NCBI GenBank assembly: GCA_934153805.1
Contig: CAKPFO010000014.1
Span: 1 to 27,024 of the forward strand
Direction: 5' to 3'
From: an uncultured Clostridia bacterium
GTDB lineage: Bacteria; Bacillota; Clostridia; TANB77; CAG-508
DNA: 27,024 bases
Below, piece by piece: positions 13,062 to 20,441 of the stretch (the stretch's first letter is position 1; each line of letters starts with the position of its first letter). Both the position numbers and the translations under genes were made by a program. The notes beneath the pieces are model-generated. The model was not told the origin of the DNA. It did not search any database and saw nothing but the letters and a program-made list of their open reading frames with translations.

Positions 13062-14768
13062 ATGGCTTTTGACGGAATTATTACAAAACAGGTTACTCTT
13101 GAACTTGCCTCTTGCCTTATAGGAGGAAAAATAAATAAAGTTTTTGAACCTAATAAGAATGAAATCATTTTAGGTATTTATTGTAATGGTAAAAACTATG
13201 GTTTGAATATATCTATTTCTTCTAATAATTATAGAATGAACCTTACAACTAATAGTAAGCCTAATCCTACTAATGCTCCTAATTTTTGTATGCTTTTAAG
13301 AAAGCATTTAATAGGTTTCAAAATTACTAATATTTATAGTAATTCTCTTGAAAGAATTATTAATATAGAGATTGAGGGTTATAACGAGCTTAACGATACT
13401 GTAAAAAAGACTCTTATTGTCGAACTTATGGGAAAACATAGCAATATTATTCTTGTTAATTCTAACAATATTATAATAGATAGCTTAAGACATTTAGATA
13501 CTTTTTCTAATTCGTATAGAGATATTTTACCTGCACATGAATATGTTCTTCCAAATAGTGATAAAAGAGATTTTTTCAGTACCAGTCTAAATGACTTTGT
13601 CTATTTACCACAAGGAGGTAGCTTGTCAAAGGTTTTACCTACTATATTTAATGGATTTAGTAAATCTTTTATATTAAATTGTTTAGATTTTTTAAATATA
13701 AATGATGTAAATTATACAAACAAGGATCTTTCTAATTTATATATGCATATTGATAATTTATTGGAAAATTTAGGTACACAAAATGTATGTTGTATTCCTT
13801 GTGGTAATAACGACTATGTACTTACTTTAGCAAAATGTAATGACTTTTTACAGACAAATTTCTTTTTAGATGACTTTTATAAAGCAAAAGAAGATAGTGA
13901 AATTGTTCAAGTCTATAAAAATAATCTTTCTAAATTAGTGCTTTCTGCTTTAAAGAAAATCACTAAAAAAGTATTTAATATTAATGAAAAATTAAAAGAA
14001 TGTCAAAGTATGGACACTTATAGAATTTATGGAGAACTTATTACATCTAACTTATATAGAATTGATAACTCAAGAAATGTGGATTCTATATCTTTAGAAA
14101 ATTATTATGATAATAATAATTTAATAGTTATTCCACTAGATAAATCTATATCTCCTTCTTACAATGCAAAAAAATACTTTAAGAAATATAGTAAATTGAA
14201 AAATACTTTAGAAATTGTAAGTAAACAAAAAATAGATGCTGAAAGAGAATTAGATTATTTGGAAAGTATTATCTACGAACTTGACAATGCCACCTCTATT
14301 TCTGACCTTGAGGAAATAGATAGTGAAATCTCAGAAAATGTATTATTTAAAAATACTGTTCAATCATCTAATGTTAAGAAAAACAAGATAAATAAGCGAA
14401 AAGTTCATGACGAATATGAACCTATAACTTACAATGTTGATGGATTTACACTATTTGTTGGTAAAAATAATAAGCAAAATGATTATATAACAACAAAGTT
14501 AGGTAAAAATGAAGATTTATGGTTCCATACAAAAGATATTCGTGGAAGCCATGTATTATTAAAATGTAACGGTCAAGTAGTAAATGAGCACACTATTATT
14601 TCATGTGCGCAAATAGCTGCTTTGCATAGCAAGGCTAAACTTTCTTCTAACGTTCCTGTTGATTATTGTTATATTAGAAATGTTAAGAAGCCTTCTGGCA
14701 GTAAGCCAGGAATGGTTATATATACTAATAACAAGACCTTGTATGTTAATCCTAAATCAACAATCTAG
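13062..14768 (+). CDS. rqcH: Ribosome quality control protein RqcH (NFACT family)
   Basis: This 568-residue NFACT protein binds stalled 50S subunits carrying peptidyl-tRNA and adds C-terminal alanine tails that mark the nascent chain for degradation. It has an N-terminal NFACT-N domain (MAFDGIITKQVTLELAS, NAPNFCMLLRKHL, ELMGKHSNIILV), a central coiled coil (about 370-430, KNTLEIVSKQKIDAERELDYLE), and the NFACT-R domain (about 450-560, GKNEDLWFHTKDIRGSHVLL). I chose the second ATG (13062): the first (13050) abuts the AGAAAGGA directly, and homologues begin MA(F/L)DG. In pathogens related proteins are called FbpA and were described as fibronectin-binding. It is divergent from sigH and ends at a strong terminator. 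Confidence 0.92.
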   Translation: MAFDGIITKQVTLELASCLIGGKINKVFEPNKNEIILGIYCNGKNYGLNISISSNNYRMNLTTNSKPNPTNAPNFCMLLRKHLIGFKITNIYSNSLERIINIEIEGYNELNDTVKKTLIVELMGKHSNIILVNSNNIIIDSLRHLDTFSNSYRDILPAHEYVLPNSDKRDFFSTSLNDFVYLPQGGSLSKVLPTIFNGFSKSFILNCLDFLNINDVNYTNKDLSNLYMHIDNLLENLGTQNVCCIPCGNNDYVLTLAKCNDFLQTNFFLDDFYKAKEDSEIVQVYKNNLSKLVLSALKKITKKVFNINEKLKECQSMDTYRIYGELITSNLYRIDNSRNVDSISLENYYDNNNLIVIPLDKSISPSYNAKKYFKKYSKLKNTLEIVSKQKIDAERELDYLESIIYELDNATSISDLEEIDSEISENVLFKNTVQSSNVKKNKINKRKVHDEYEPITYNVDGFTLFVGKNNKQNDYITTKLGKNEDLWFHTKDIRGSHVLLKCNGQVVNEHTIISCAQIAALHSKAKLSSNVPVDYCYIRNVKKPSGSKPGMVIYTNNKTLYVNPKSTI

Positions 14769-14779
14769 TAATTTGCTAT

Positions 14780-14823
14780 AAATTTAAAGGACACACAAAA
14801 AATCATGTGTGTCCTTTAAATTT
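14780..14823. terminator. Bidirectional terminator between rqcH and the facing gene
   Basis: A perfect 18-base stem (14780-14797 with 14806-14823) with an eight-base loop separates two convergent genes. Its outer end overlaps the stop codon of the minus-strand gene. Confidence 0.85.
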
Positions 14824-15082
14824 AATATTGATTTATATTCATTTCTTCTCTTGTTTTATATTCTATTTCTTCCATAAAAGGAAACATTTCCTCTACTCTC
14901 TTTTTAGTTAACATTTGCATAACAGGGTGAGGATTTTTGTCTTTTATAGATAGTAATTTTTGTGTGTAACAGTTATCTGCAGTTTTAAAAAGCAAATACC
15001 TATTACGCACATATGTGTAATACATTTGATATCCTTCATCTAGTTCCTCTTCAAACTTTTCTAATGTATATTTCTTATCCAT
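14822..15082 (-). CDS. Small protein of unknown function
   Basis: This 86-residue soluble protein (MDKKYTLEKFEEELDEGYQMYYTYVRNRYLLFKTADNCYTQKL...) has a helical acidic start, a strand-rich middle (YVRNRYLLFKTADNCY) and an acidic end. It has no domain that I recognise. AGAAAGGA precedes the ATG at a slightly long distance. It lies 41 bases downstream of the coiled-coil gene on the same strand, probably in one transcript, and ends at the bidirectional terminator. Its size, clean start and composition support a real gene. Confidence 0.65.
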   Translation of the reverse strand: MDKKYTLEKFEEELDEGYQMYYTYVRNRYLLFKTADNCYTQKLLSIKDKNPHPVMQMLTKKRVEEMFPFMEEIEYKTREEMNINQY

Positions 15083-15123
15083 ACTTTTTAATATTCCTTT
15101 CTGACACTAAGCATAGTTAAAAA

Positions 15124-15711
15124 TTATTCTAAAACATCTTCTATCCATTTTTCTAGCTTAGATTTTTTCGTATCTTCCTCTATATCTTCACTATTATAAG
15201 TGTCACTAATTTCTATTCCTTGTGAAATTCTTTGTCTAAATTCTTTCTTTTTTTCTTCAATTACATTTTGTTTTTTGATTTCTTCTATAGCCTTTTGAAC
15301 TTTTTCATTTATTGTTTCTTCTTCTTTTTGTAAAATTTCTTCAATGTCAAGTGCTTTATCTTGCATATTTTCTAAAACACATTGCATATTTTCTTTCCAT
15401 TCATTATTTATCTTTTCTATTTCATTTTTATTGTCATTGCTAATATCTTGTTGTTCTATTACAGTCAAAATCCTTGACACTCTCTTTGCAGAAGAACTTA
15501 TTTCTCCCTTTATCGTTTTTAAAACATTTTGTGTAAATGTTTTTCTTGATTTATTATCTAATATATCTTCTTCTATTTTCTTTTTTGTAAAAGATGTATC
15601 TTCATCTTCATTAATCTTATCTATTCGGTCTGATATTTTTTCAATTAAATTTGATTTTTTTATTTGATACTCATTACCGAATATAACAATTACTAAAGCT
15701 TTCCTCGTCAT
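15124..15711 (-). CDS. Coiled-coil protein, probable C-terminal part of a split gene
   Basis: The 195-residue ORF is strongly charged and helical, with heptad-like stretches from about 25 to 165 (LEKISDRIDKI, VLENMQDKALDIEEILQKEEETINEKVQKAIEEIKKQ). It has no membrane segment or catalytic motif. Its ATG at 15711 lies inside the upstream ORF and has no clear Shine-Dalgarno. Deleting one base near 15690-15711 fuses both ORFs into one 261-residue coiled-coil protein. A split gene seems likelier than two genes, but without a homologue this is inference. It lies between ligA and the small gene at 14822. Confidence 0.55.
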   Translation of the reverse strand: MTRKALVIVIFGNEYQIKKSNLIEKISDRIDKINEDEDTSFTKKKIEEDILDNKSRKTFTQNVLKTIKGEISSSAKRVSRILTVIEQQDISNDNKNEIEKINNEWKENMQCVLENMQDKALDIEEILQKEEETINEKVQKAIEEIKKQNVIEEKKKEFRQRISQGIEISDTYNSEDIEEDTKKSKLEKWIEDVLE

Positions 15712-15910
15712 CTCTATCGTCTGCTATTTGTCTTATTGCTTCTTTTATTGATAGAGCACTTTCTATTTTTTTTAAGGAATCTATACACTTATTGCAGGCT
15801 TCTTTATATTGACAAAATATTTCTTCTATAGACTCTATTATTTTATCTAAACTTTGTTCATTTATTATAATTTTTCTAATCTGCATCTTTAAGTTTTGTT
15901 TATTTTCCAT
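15674..15910 (-). CDS. Helical protein, probable N-terminal part of the same split gene
   Basis: The 78-residue ORF (MENKQNLKMQIRKIIINEQSLDKIIESIEEIF...) is helical with C-x(6)-C in CQYKEACNKC. It starts 33 bases after the ligA stop. Its ribosome binding site is poor (AAAGGA more than 20 bases upstream), which suggests weak translation or readthrough from ligA. It ends at TAA in ATT CGG TAA, while the coding character passes to the +1 frame in the same place. The function is unknown. Confidence 0.5.
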   Translation of the reverse strand: MENKQNLKMQIRKIIINEQSLDKIIESIEEIFCQYKEACNKCIDSLKKIESALSIKEAIRQIADDRDDEESFSNCYIR

Positions 15911-15943
15911 TGTTTTAAACTACTTATTTTTTCCTTTCACCAT

Positions 15944-17941
15944 TTATTTTACCATATTTTCAAATTCTGCTTCTGTAATAATAGTTACTCCTAGTTCTTG
16001 TGCTTTTGTTAATTTAGAACCTGCCTCTTCTCCTGCTAATACATAGCTTGTCTTTTTAGATACAGAAGATGATGTCTTTCCTCCAAACTTCTCTATCAAA
16101 TCACTTGCTTCTGCTCTAGAATATTTTTCTAATGAACCTGTTAACACAAATACTTTTCCTTCAAATCTGTTGTCTTGTCCTTCTTCTTGCTGTAACTCCA
16201 TATTAACTCCTGCTGACTTTAATTTGTTTATCATGTCTATTGTTTGTTCTTGTCTAAAAAAGTCGTATATATTGCTTGCTGTTATCTCTCCTACATCATC
16301 TACCATACATAAACCTTCTAGGCTTGCATTCATTAAATTGTCCATAGTCTTATATCTTTTTGCAAGTACTTTAGCTGCTTTAATTCCTACTTGTCTTATT
16401 CCTAATGAATTTATTACATTATATAAATCCTGTTTTTTGCTTTCTTCTATAGAATTTATTAAATTTTGTGCAAATTTCTTTCCATTCTTTTTTAATGATG
16501 CAATTTCCTCTAATGTTAGATTATATATGTCTGCAATATTCTTAATTAATCCTTTTTCTATTAGTTGTTCTACAATTTTTATTCCTAGTCCATCTATATC
16601 CATACATTCTTTAGATACAAAATGTTCTATTCCTCTTAGTAGTTGAGCTGGACATTCTATTCCATTACAATAAATTGCTGATTCTCCTTCTTCTCTTGTT
16701 GCCTTTGCTCCACACACAGGGCATGTTGTTGGTACAATTACTTCTTGCTCTTTACCTGTTCTTTTTTCTTTAACAACACTTATTACCTCTGGTATTACAT
16801 CCCCTTGTTTTTGTATAATTACTCTATCTCCTATTTTTAAACCTTTCTCTTTTATAAAATCTTCATTATGAAGAGTCGTCTTAGAAATTGTTGAGCCTGC
16901 TACTTTTACAGGTTCTAAGATTGCCATTGGAGTAATAACTCCTGTTCTTCCTACTTGCCAAACCACATCTCTTAGTAAGGTTTCTTTTGCTTCTGGTGGA
17001 TACTTGTATGCAATTGCCCAACGAGGCGTTTTATATGTTGTTCCAAGCTTTTCTCTAAAACTTAAAGAATCAACTTTTATAACGGCTCCATCTATTCCAA
17101 AAGTTAAATTTTCTCTATCTTCCCCTATTTTAGTAATTGCTTTTTTTGCTTCATCAAAATTCTTACAATAAATTCTAACAGGATTTACATTAAATCCTAA
17201 TTTTACTAAATATTCTAATTGTTCATAATGCGAGTTAAATGGATTATTTTCTAATTTTTGTACATTAAATATATAAATATCTAATGGCCTTTGCTCTGTT
17301 ATTTTAGCATTTAATTGTCTAAGAGAACCTGCTGCTGCATTTCTTGCATTAGCAAATAATTGCTTACCTAAAATTTCTTGTTCTTCATTCATTTTTTCAA
17401 ATTCTTTTGTTCCAATAAATACTTCACCTCTTACGGTAATATTTATTTTTTCATTTAGAACTTTTGGAATACTTTTTATTGTTCTTAAATTATCAGTAAT
17501 ATCTTCTCCTACTAAACCATTTCCTCTAGTTGCTCCTCTTACAAAAACACCATCAATATATTCTAATGCTACAGACAATCCATCTATTTTAGTTTCTACA
17601 ACATAGTTTAGTTCTTCATTTTCTTCCTCTGCTTGTTTTCTTACCCTGGTATCAAACTCTTCTAATTCTTCAAAAGAGAATACATCTTGCAAACTTTGAA
17701 GAGGAACCTCGTGTGTTACTTGTTTAAATCCTTCTTTAACATGTCCTCCTACTTTTTGTGTTAAAGAATCTGGCGTAATAAGCTCTGGAAATTGTTTTTC
17801 TAGTGCTTTTAGTCTATTCATCATCATATCATACTCATAGTCTGATATCTCTGGTGCATCTTCATCATAATATTTATTAGCGTAATACTCTAATTTTTCT
17901 CTTAATTCTTTTACTTGTTTTTTAGCTTCTTCTAATTCCAT
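15944..17941 (-). CDS. ligA: NAD-dependent DNA ligase LigA
   Basis: This 665-residue enzyme seals nicks in DNA during replication and repair, using NAD as the adenylate source. Domain order is complete: the NAD-binding Ia domain at the start (YYANKYYDEDAPEISDYEYDMM), the adenylation domain with active-site lysine K118 in ETKIDG, the OB fold, a four-cysteine zinc finger (CPVCGA...CNGIECPAQ, near 405-430), helix-hairpin-helix repeats, and a C-terminal BRCT domain (about 590-665, GKVFVLTGSL). The length is typical for the family. GGAGG stands seven bases before the ATG. It is an essential core gene and intact. Confidence 0.97.
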   Translation of the reverse strand: MELEEAKKQVKELREKLEYYANKYYDEDAPEISDYEYDMMMNRLKALEKQFPELITPDSLTQKVGGHVKEGFKQVTHEVPLQSLQDVFSFEELEEFDTRVRKQAEEENEELNYVVETKIDGLSVALEYIDGVFVRGATRGNGLVGEDITDNLRTIKSIPKVLNEKINITVRGEVFIGTKEFEKMNEEQEILGKQLFANARNAAAGSLRQLNAKITEQRPLDIYIFNVQKLENNPFNSHYEQLEYLVKLGFNVNPVRIYCKNFDEAKKAITKIGEDRENLTFGIDGAVIKVDSLSFREKLGTTYKTPRWAIAYKYPPEAKETLLRDVVWQVGRTGVITPMAILEPVKVAGSTISKTTLHNEDFIKEKGLKIGDRVIIQKQGDVIPEVISVVKEKRTGKEQEVIVPTTCPVCGAKATREEGESAIYCNGIECPAQLLRGIEHFVSKECMDIDGLGIKIVEQLIEKGLIKNIADIYNLTLEEIASLKKNGKKFAQNLINSIEESKKQDLYNVINSLGIRQVGIKAAKVLAKRYKTMDNLMNASLEGLCMVDDVGEITASNIYDFFRQEQTIDMINKLKSAGVNMELQQEEGQDNRFEGKVFVLTGSLEKYSRAEASDLIEKFGGKTSSSVSKKTSYVLAGEEAGSKLTKAQELGVTIITEAEFENMVK

Positions 17942-18055
17942 TAGACTTCCTCCATTGTATATTTTTTTACATTTGCTATTATATACAATATTTGGAAAAA
18001 AATAAAGACATTTTTACCTTTTTTTAATTTTAATATATTATAATATTTTTTAGCT

Positions 18056-18571
18056 CTATATATACTTTAATTCATCCTCTGCAATTCCATGTTCTTTCAT
18101 GAATTCCTGACACTTATCCTCTATTAGTTTAAAATCGCAGCATCTTTCAATCAGCTTATCTGTAGCCTTTTTTTGTATAACTAAGAAATACAAATTCTTA
18201 GCCCTATTATTAATTCTAACCCTATTTTTTTCAATCCAATCCATTTGCATATATAGCATCTTTTTATACTTACTATCCTTAATTTCTTCTATATTTATTT
18301 CATGCAAATATCTACTAGGGATTGGTATCATATTATTTAAATTAATTCCGCCTAATCTTCCTTCATCTATTTTTAAGAAGTCCTGTGTATTCTTCATAGT
18401 TAAATGTTTTGGCTTTGGCGATGTAAGTGGTGCAAAAAAATTCTTTCCATTTACGCCTAAGACGACCCCTATAAATGGTCTATTTTGTTTTTCGTTTTCT
18501 ACATATGGTATTTTCGGTTCATAATAGTGTAAGTAATTGCAATATTCTATACTTGCCTTGTATAAATTCAT
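18056..18571 (-). CDS. ToxN/AbiQ-family endoribonuclease toxin
   Basis: The 171-residue protein shows the ToxN/AbiQ pattern: an N-terminal YxYL-like strand, FIGVVLGVNGKNFFAPLTSPKPKH (residues 33-56), the central INLNNMIPIP and the helix KYKKMLYMQMDWIEKNRVRINNRAKNLY. Known members cleave RNA and are held inactive by a repeated RNA antitoxin made just upstream (type III systems, some active against phages). AAAGGAG precedes the ATG. Between this gene and the preceding TPR gene there are only 75 bases, with a hairpin but no tandem repeats, so the usual antitoxin is not visible. The toxin may be an orphan, or controlled in another way. Confidence 0.85.
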   Translation of the reverse strand: MNLYKASIEYCNYLHYYEPKIPYVENEKQNRPFIGVVLGVNGKNFFAPLTSPKPKHLTMKNTQDFLKIDEGRLGGINLNNMIPIPSRYLHEINIEEIKDSKYKKMLYMQMDWIEKNRVRINNRAKNLYFLVIQKKATDKLIERCCDFKLIEDKCQEFMKEHGIAEDELKYI

Positions 18572-18597
18572 AGTTACTCCTTTTTTCCTTATGAATA

Positions 18598-18629
18598 AAA
18601 GTCACAACTTTTTTATAAGTTATAACTTT
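18598..18629 (-). terminator. Hairpin upstream of the ToxN-like toxin
   Basis: A 13-base stem (18598-18610 with 18617-18629) pairs fully on the minus strand when two G-U pairs are counted. On the plus strand these would be mismatches, so the fold serves minus-strand RNA. Four T follow. In type III loci a leaky terminator occupies this place between antitoxin and toxin. Confidence 0.55.
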
Positions 18630-18646
18630 TACATTTTTACATTTTT

Positions 18647-20338
18647 CTATTTTTCTCTTTCTATTACTCTTTCTTCAAAACCAACTTCATCACTTGGGAA
18701 CATTGTTATTATTTTAGATATATCATTTGGTAAAGTTACTATTGTTATATAATCTAATGTATGACCGTCACCTTGGCTTCCTCCTTGGTATCCGCATCCT
18801 TCTACTTTTATACAGTATATGTCACACATATATCCTACTTGTTTTTTTAGTTTTGATAAATCAATACTATTTAGTACATCCATAGGATTTACATTTAGTA
18901 CTCCATGTAATTGTTTATTTTTATTATCTTTCATGTGTTTCATAAAATGTTTTGCTCTGCTTTCTTCATTATACACGTTCTCATCTATATTCTTTAGTAT
19001 GTATTCATACATTTGCATTGACTTTTCATTATTGTTTTTTAAAGCATATAACCTCCCTAGTTCTAGTCTTGCATATGTATCATTTTCATCTAATTTTATT
19101 ATTTCTTTAAATAATCTTTCTGCTTCTTCCTCTTTTCCTTGTTTTGCATATAGCTTTCCTAGTTCTAGTCTTGCATATGTATCGTTTTTTTCTAATTCTA
19201 TTTTTTCTTTAAATAGTTGCTCTGCTGCTTCTTCTTTTCCTTGCTTTGCATATAGCTTTCCTAGTTCTAGTCTTGAATATATGTTATTTTCATCTAATTT
19301 TATTGTTTCCTTAAATAATCTTTCTGCTTCTTCCTCTTTTTCTTGCTTTGCATATAGCTTTCCTAGTTCTAGTCTTGCATATATATCGTTTTCTTTTAAT
19401 TTTATTATTTCTCTAAATAAGCTTTCTGCTTCTTCCTCTTTTCCTTGCTTTACATATAGCTTTCCTAGTTCTAGTCTTGGATGCACTCCTTTTGGATTTA
19501 ACTCTATATATTCTTTAAATAGTTTTTCTGCTTCTTTTTCTTTTCCTTGCTTTGTATATAGCTTTCCTAGTTCTAGTCTTGAATATATGTTATTTTCATC
19601 AAATTTTATTGTTTTCTTAAATAATCTTTCTGCTTTTTCCTCTTTTCCTTGCTTTGTATATAGCTTTCCTAGTTCTAGTCTTGGGTGCACTCCTTTTGGA
19701 TCTAACTCTATATATTCTTTAAATAATTTTTCTGATTCTTTCTCCTTTCCTTGCTTTGCATATAGCTTTCCTAGTTCTAGTCTTGCATATGTGCTGTTTT
19801 CTTCTAATTCTATTATTTCTTTAAATAAGCTTTCTGCTTTTTTCTCTTTTCCTTGTTTTGCATATAGCTTTCCTAGTTCTAGTCTTGCATATGTATCGTT
19901 TTTTTCTAATTCTATTCTTTCTTTAAATAGTTGCTCTGCTGCTTCTTCTTTTCCTTGCTTTGCATACAGCCTTCCTAATTCTAACCTTGGGTGCACTCCT
20001 TTTGGATCTAACTCTATATATTCTTTAAATAATCTTTCTGCTTCTTTCTCTTTTCCTTGCTTTGCATATAGCTTTCCTAGTTCTAGTCTTGCATATGTGT
20101 TGTCTTCATTTAATTTTATTGTTTCCTTAAATAATCTTTCTGCTTCTTGCTCTTTTCTTATTTTCAAATAACATTTTCCTAATGTGAAACATGTTCTATC
20201 GTATTTTTCTTCATATTGTAATGATTTTTCTAAATATTCAATTGCATCTTTCCATTTTCTTTCCTTATACGCTTTCATCCCTGCAGAATAATATTGATTA
20301 TATCTTCCATTTCTTCCTTTAACTTTATAGTTTTCCAT
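18647..20338 (-). CDS. Tetratricopeptide-repeat protein with unknown C-terminal domain
   Basis: The 563-residue protein has thirteen 34-residue TPR units from about residue 14 to 456, ten of them nearly identical (LELGKLYAKQGKE...AERLFKE). TPR arrays form a superhelix that binds partner proteins. The last 105 or so residues are different: RAKHFMKHMKDNKNKQLHGV, then DYITIVTLPNDISKIITMFPSDE. This tail resembles C-terminal domains I have seen after TPR arrays, but I cannot name it. I chose ATG 20338 because GGAGG lies directly upstream; the frame from 20392 lacks one. The gene ends 75 bases before the ToxN-like gene, and the two may share a transcript. Confidence 0.8.
   Translation of the reverse strand: MENYKVKGRNGRYNQYYSAGMKAYKERKWKDAIEYLEKSLQYEEKYDRTCFTLGKCYLKIRKEQEAERLFKETIKLNEDNTYARLELGKLYAKQGKEKEAERLFKEYIELDPKGVHPRLELGRLYAKQGKEEAAEQLFKERIELEKNDTYARLELGKLYAKQGKEKKAESLFKEIIELEENSTYARLELGKLYAKQGKEKESEKLFKEYIELDPKGVHPRLELGKLYTKQGKEEKAERLFKKTIKFDENNIYSRLELGKLYTKQGKEKEAEKLFKEYIELNPKGVHPRLELGKLYVKQGKEEEAESLFREIIKLKENDIYARLELGKLYAKQEKEEEAERLFKETIKLDENNIYSRLELGKLYAKQGKEEAAEQLFKEKIELEKNDTYARLELGKLYAKQGKEEEAERLFKEIIKLDENDTYARLELGRLYALKNNNEKSMQMYEYILKNIDENVYNEESRAKHFMKHMKDNKNKQLHGVLNVNPMDVLNSIDLSKLKKQVGYMCDIYCIKVEGCGYQGGSQGDGHTLDYITIVTLPNDISKIITMFPSDEVGFEERVIEREK
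19073..20092 (-). repeat. Ten tandem 102-bp repeats inside the TPR gene
   Basis: Units of exactly 102 bases, ten in a row, encode TPR units 3-12. The stretch TAGCTTTCCTAGTTCTAGTC (plus strand) recurs almost unchanged in each. Two unit types partly alternate: one ending ...DPKGVH and one ending ...NDTY/NNIY. Such identity implies recent expansion or gene conversion and makes copy number unstable. Confidence 0.9.
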
Positions 20339-20403
20339 GCTTTTCCTCCATTTTATCTTTATTAGTATACCATTTTTTATGTTAATTTGCAATAAGAATT
20401 AGT

Positions 20404-20434
20404 TAAAAAAATAGAGCGTTAATTGCTCTATTTT
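20404..20434 (-). terminator. Intrinsic terminator after mutS
   Basis: AAAATAGAGC (20408-20417) pairs with GCTCTATTTT (20425-20434) and is followed by seven T on the minus strand. It ends the mutS transcript before the TPR gene. Confidence 0.75.
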
Positions 20435-20441
20435 CTCCTAT

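Noticed and set aside
19073..20092. Regular repeats that might be read as a CRISPR array or a type III antitoxin array
   Set aside because: Units are 102 bases without separate spacers and translate as TPR motifs. Type III antitoxin repeats are much shorter and non-coding.
18819..20171. Long 450-codon open frame on the plus strand across the TPR region
   Set aside because: It is antisense to the TPR gene, is open only because the 102-bp repeats are in phase, gives a low-complexity serine/phenylalanine protein, and has no ribosome binding site.
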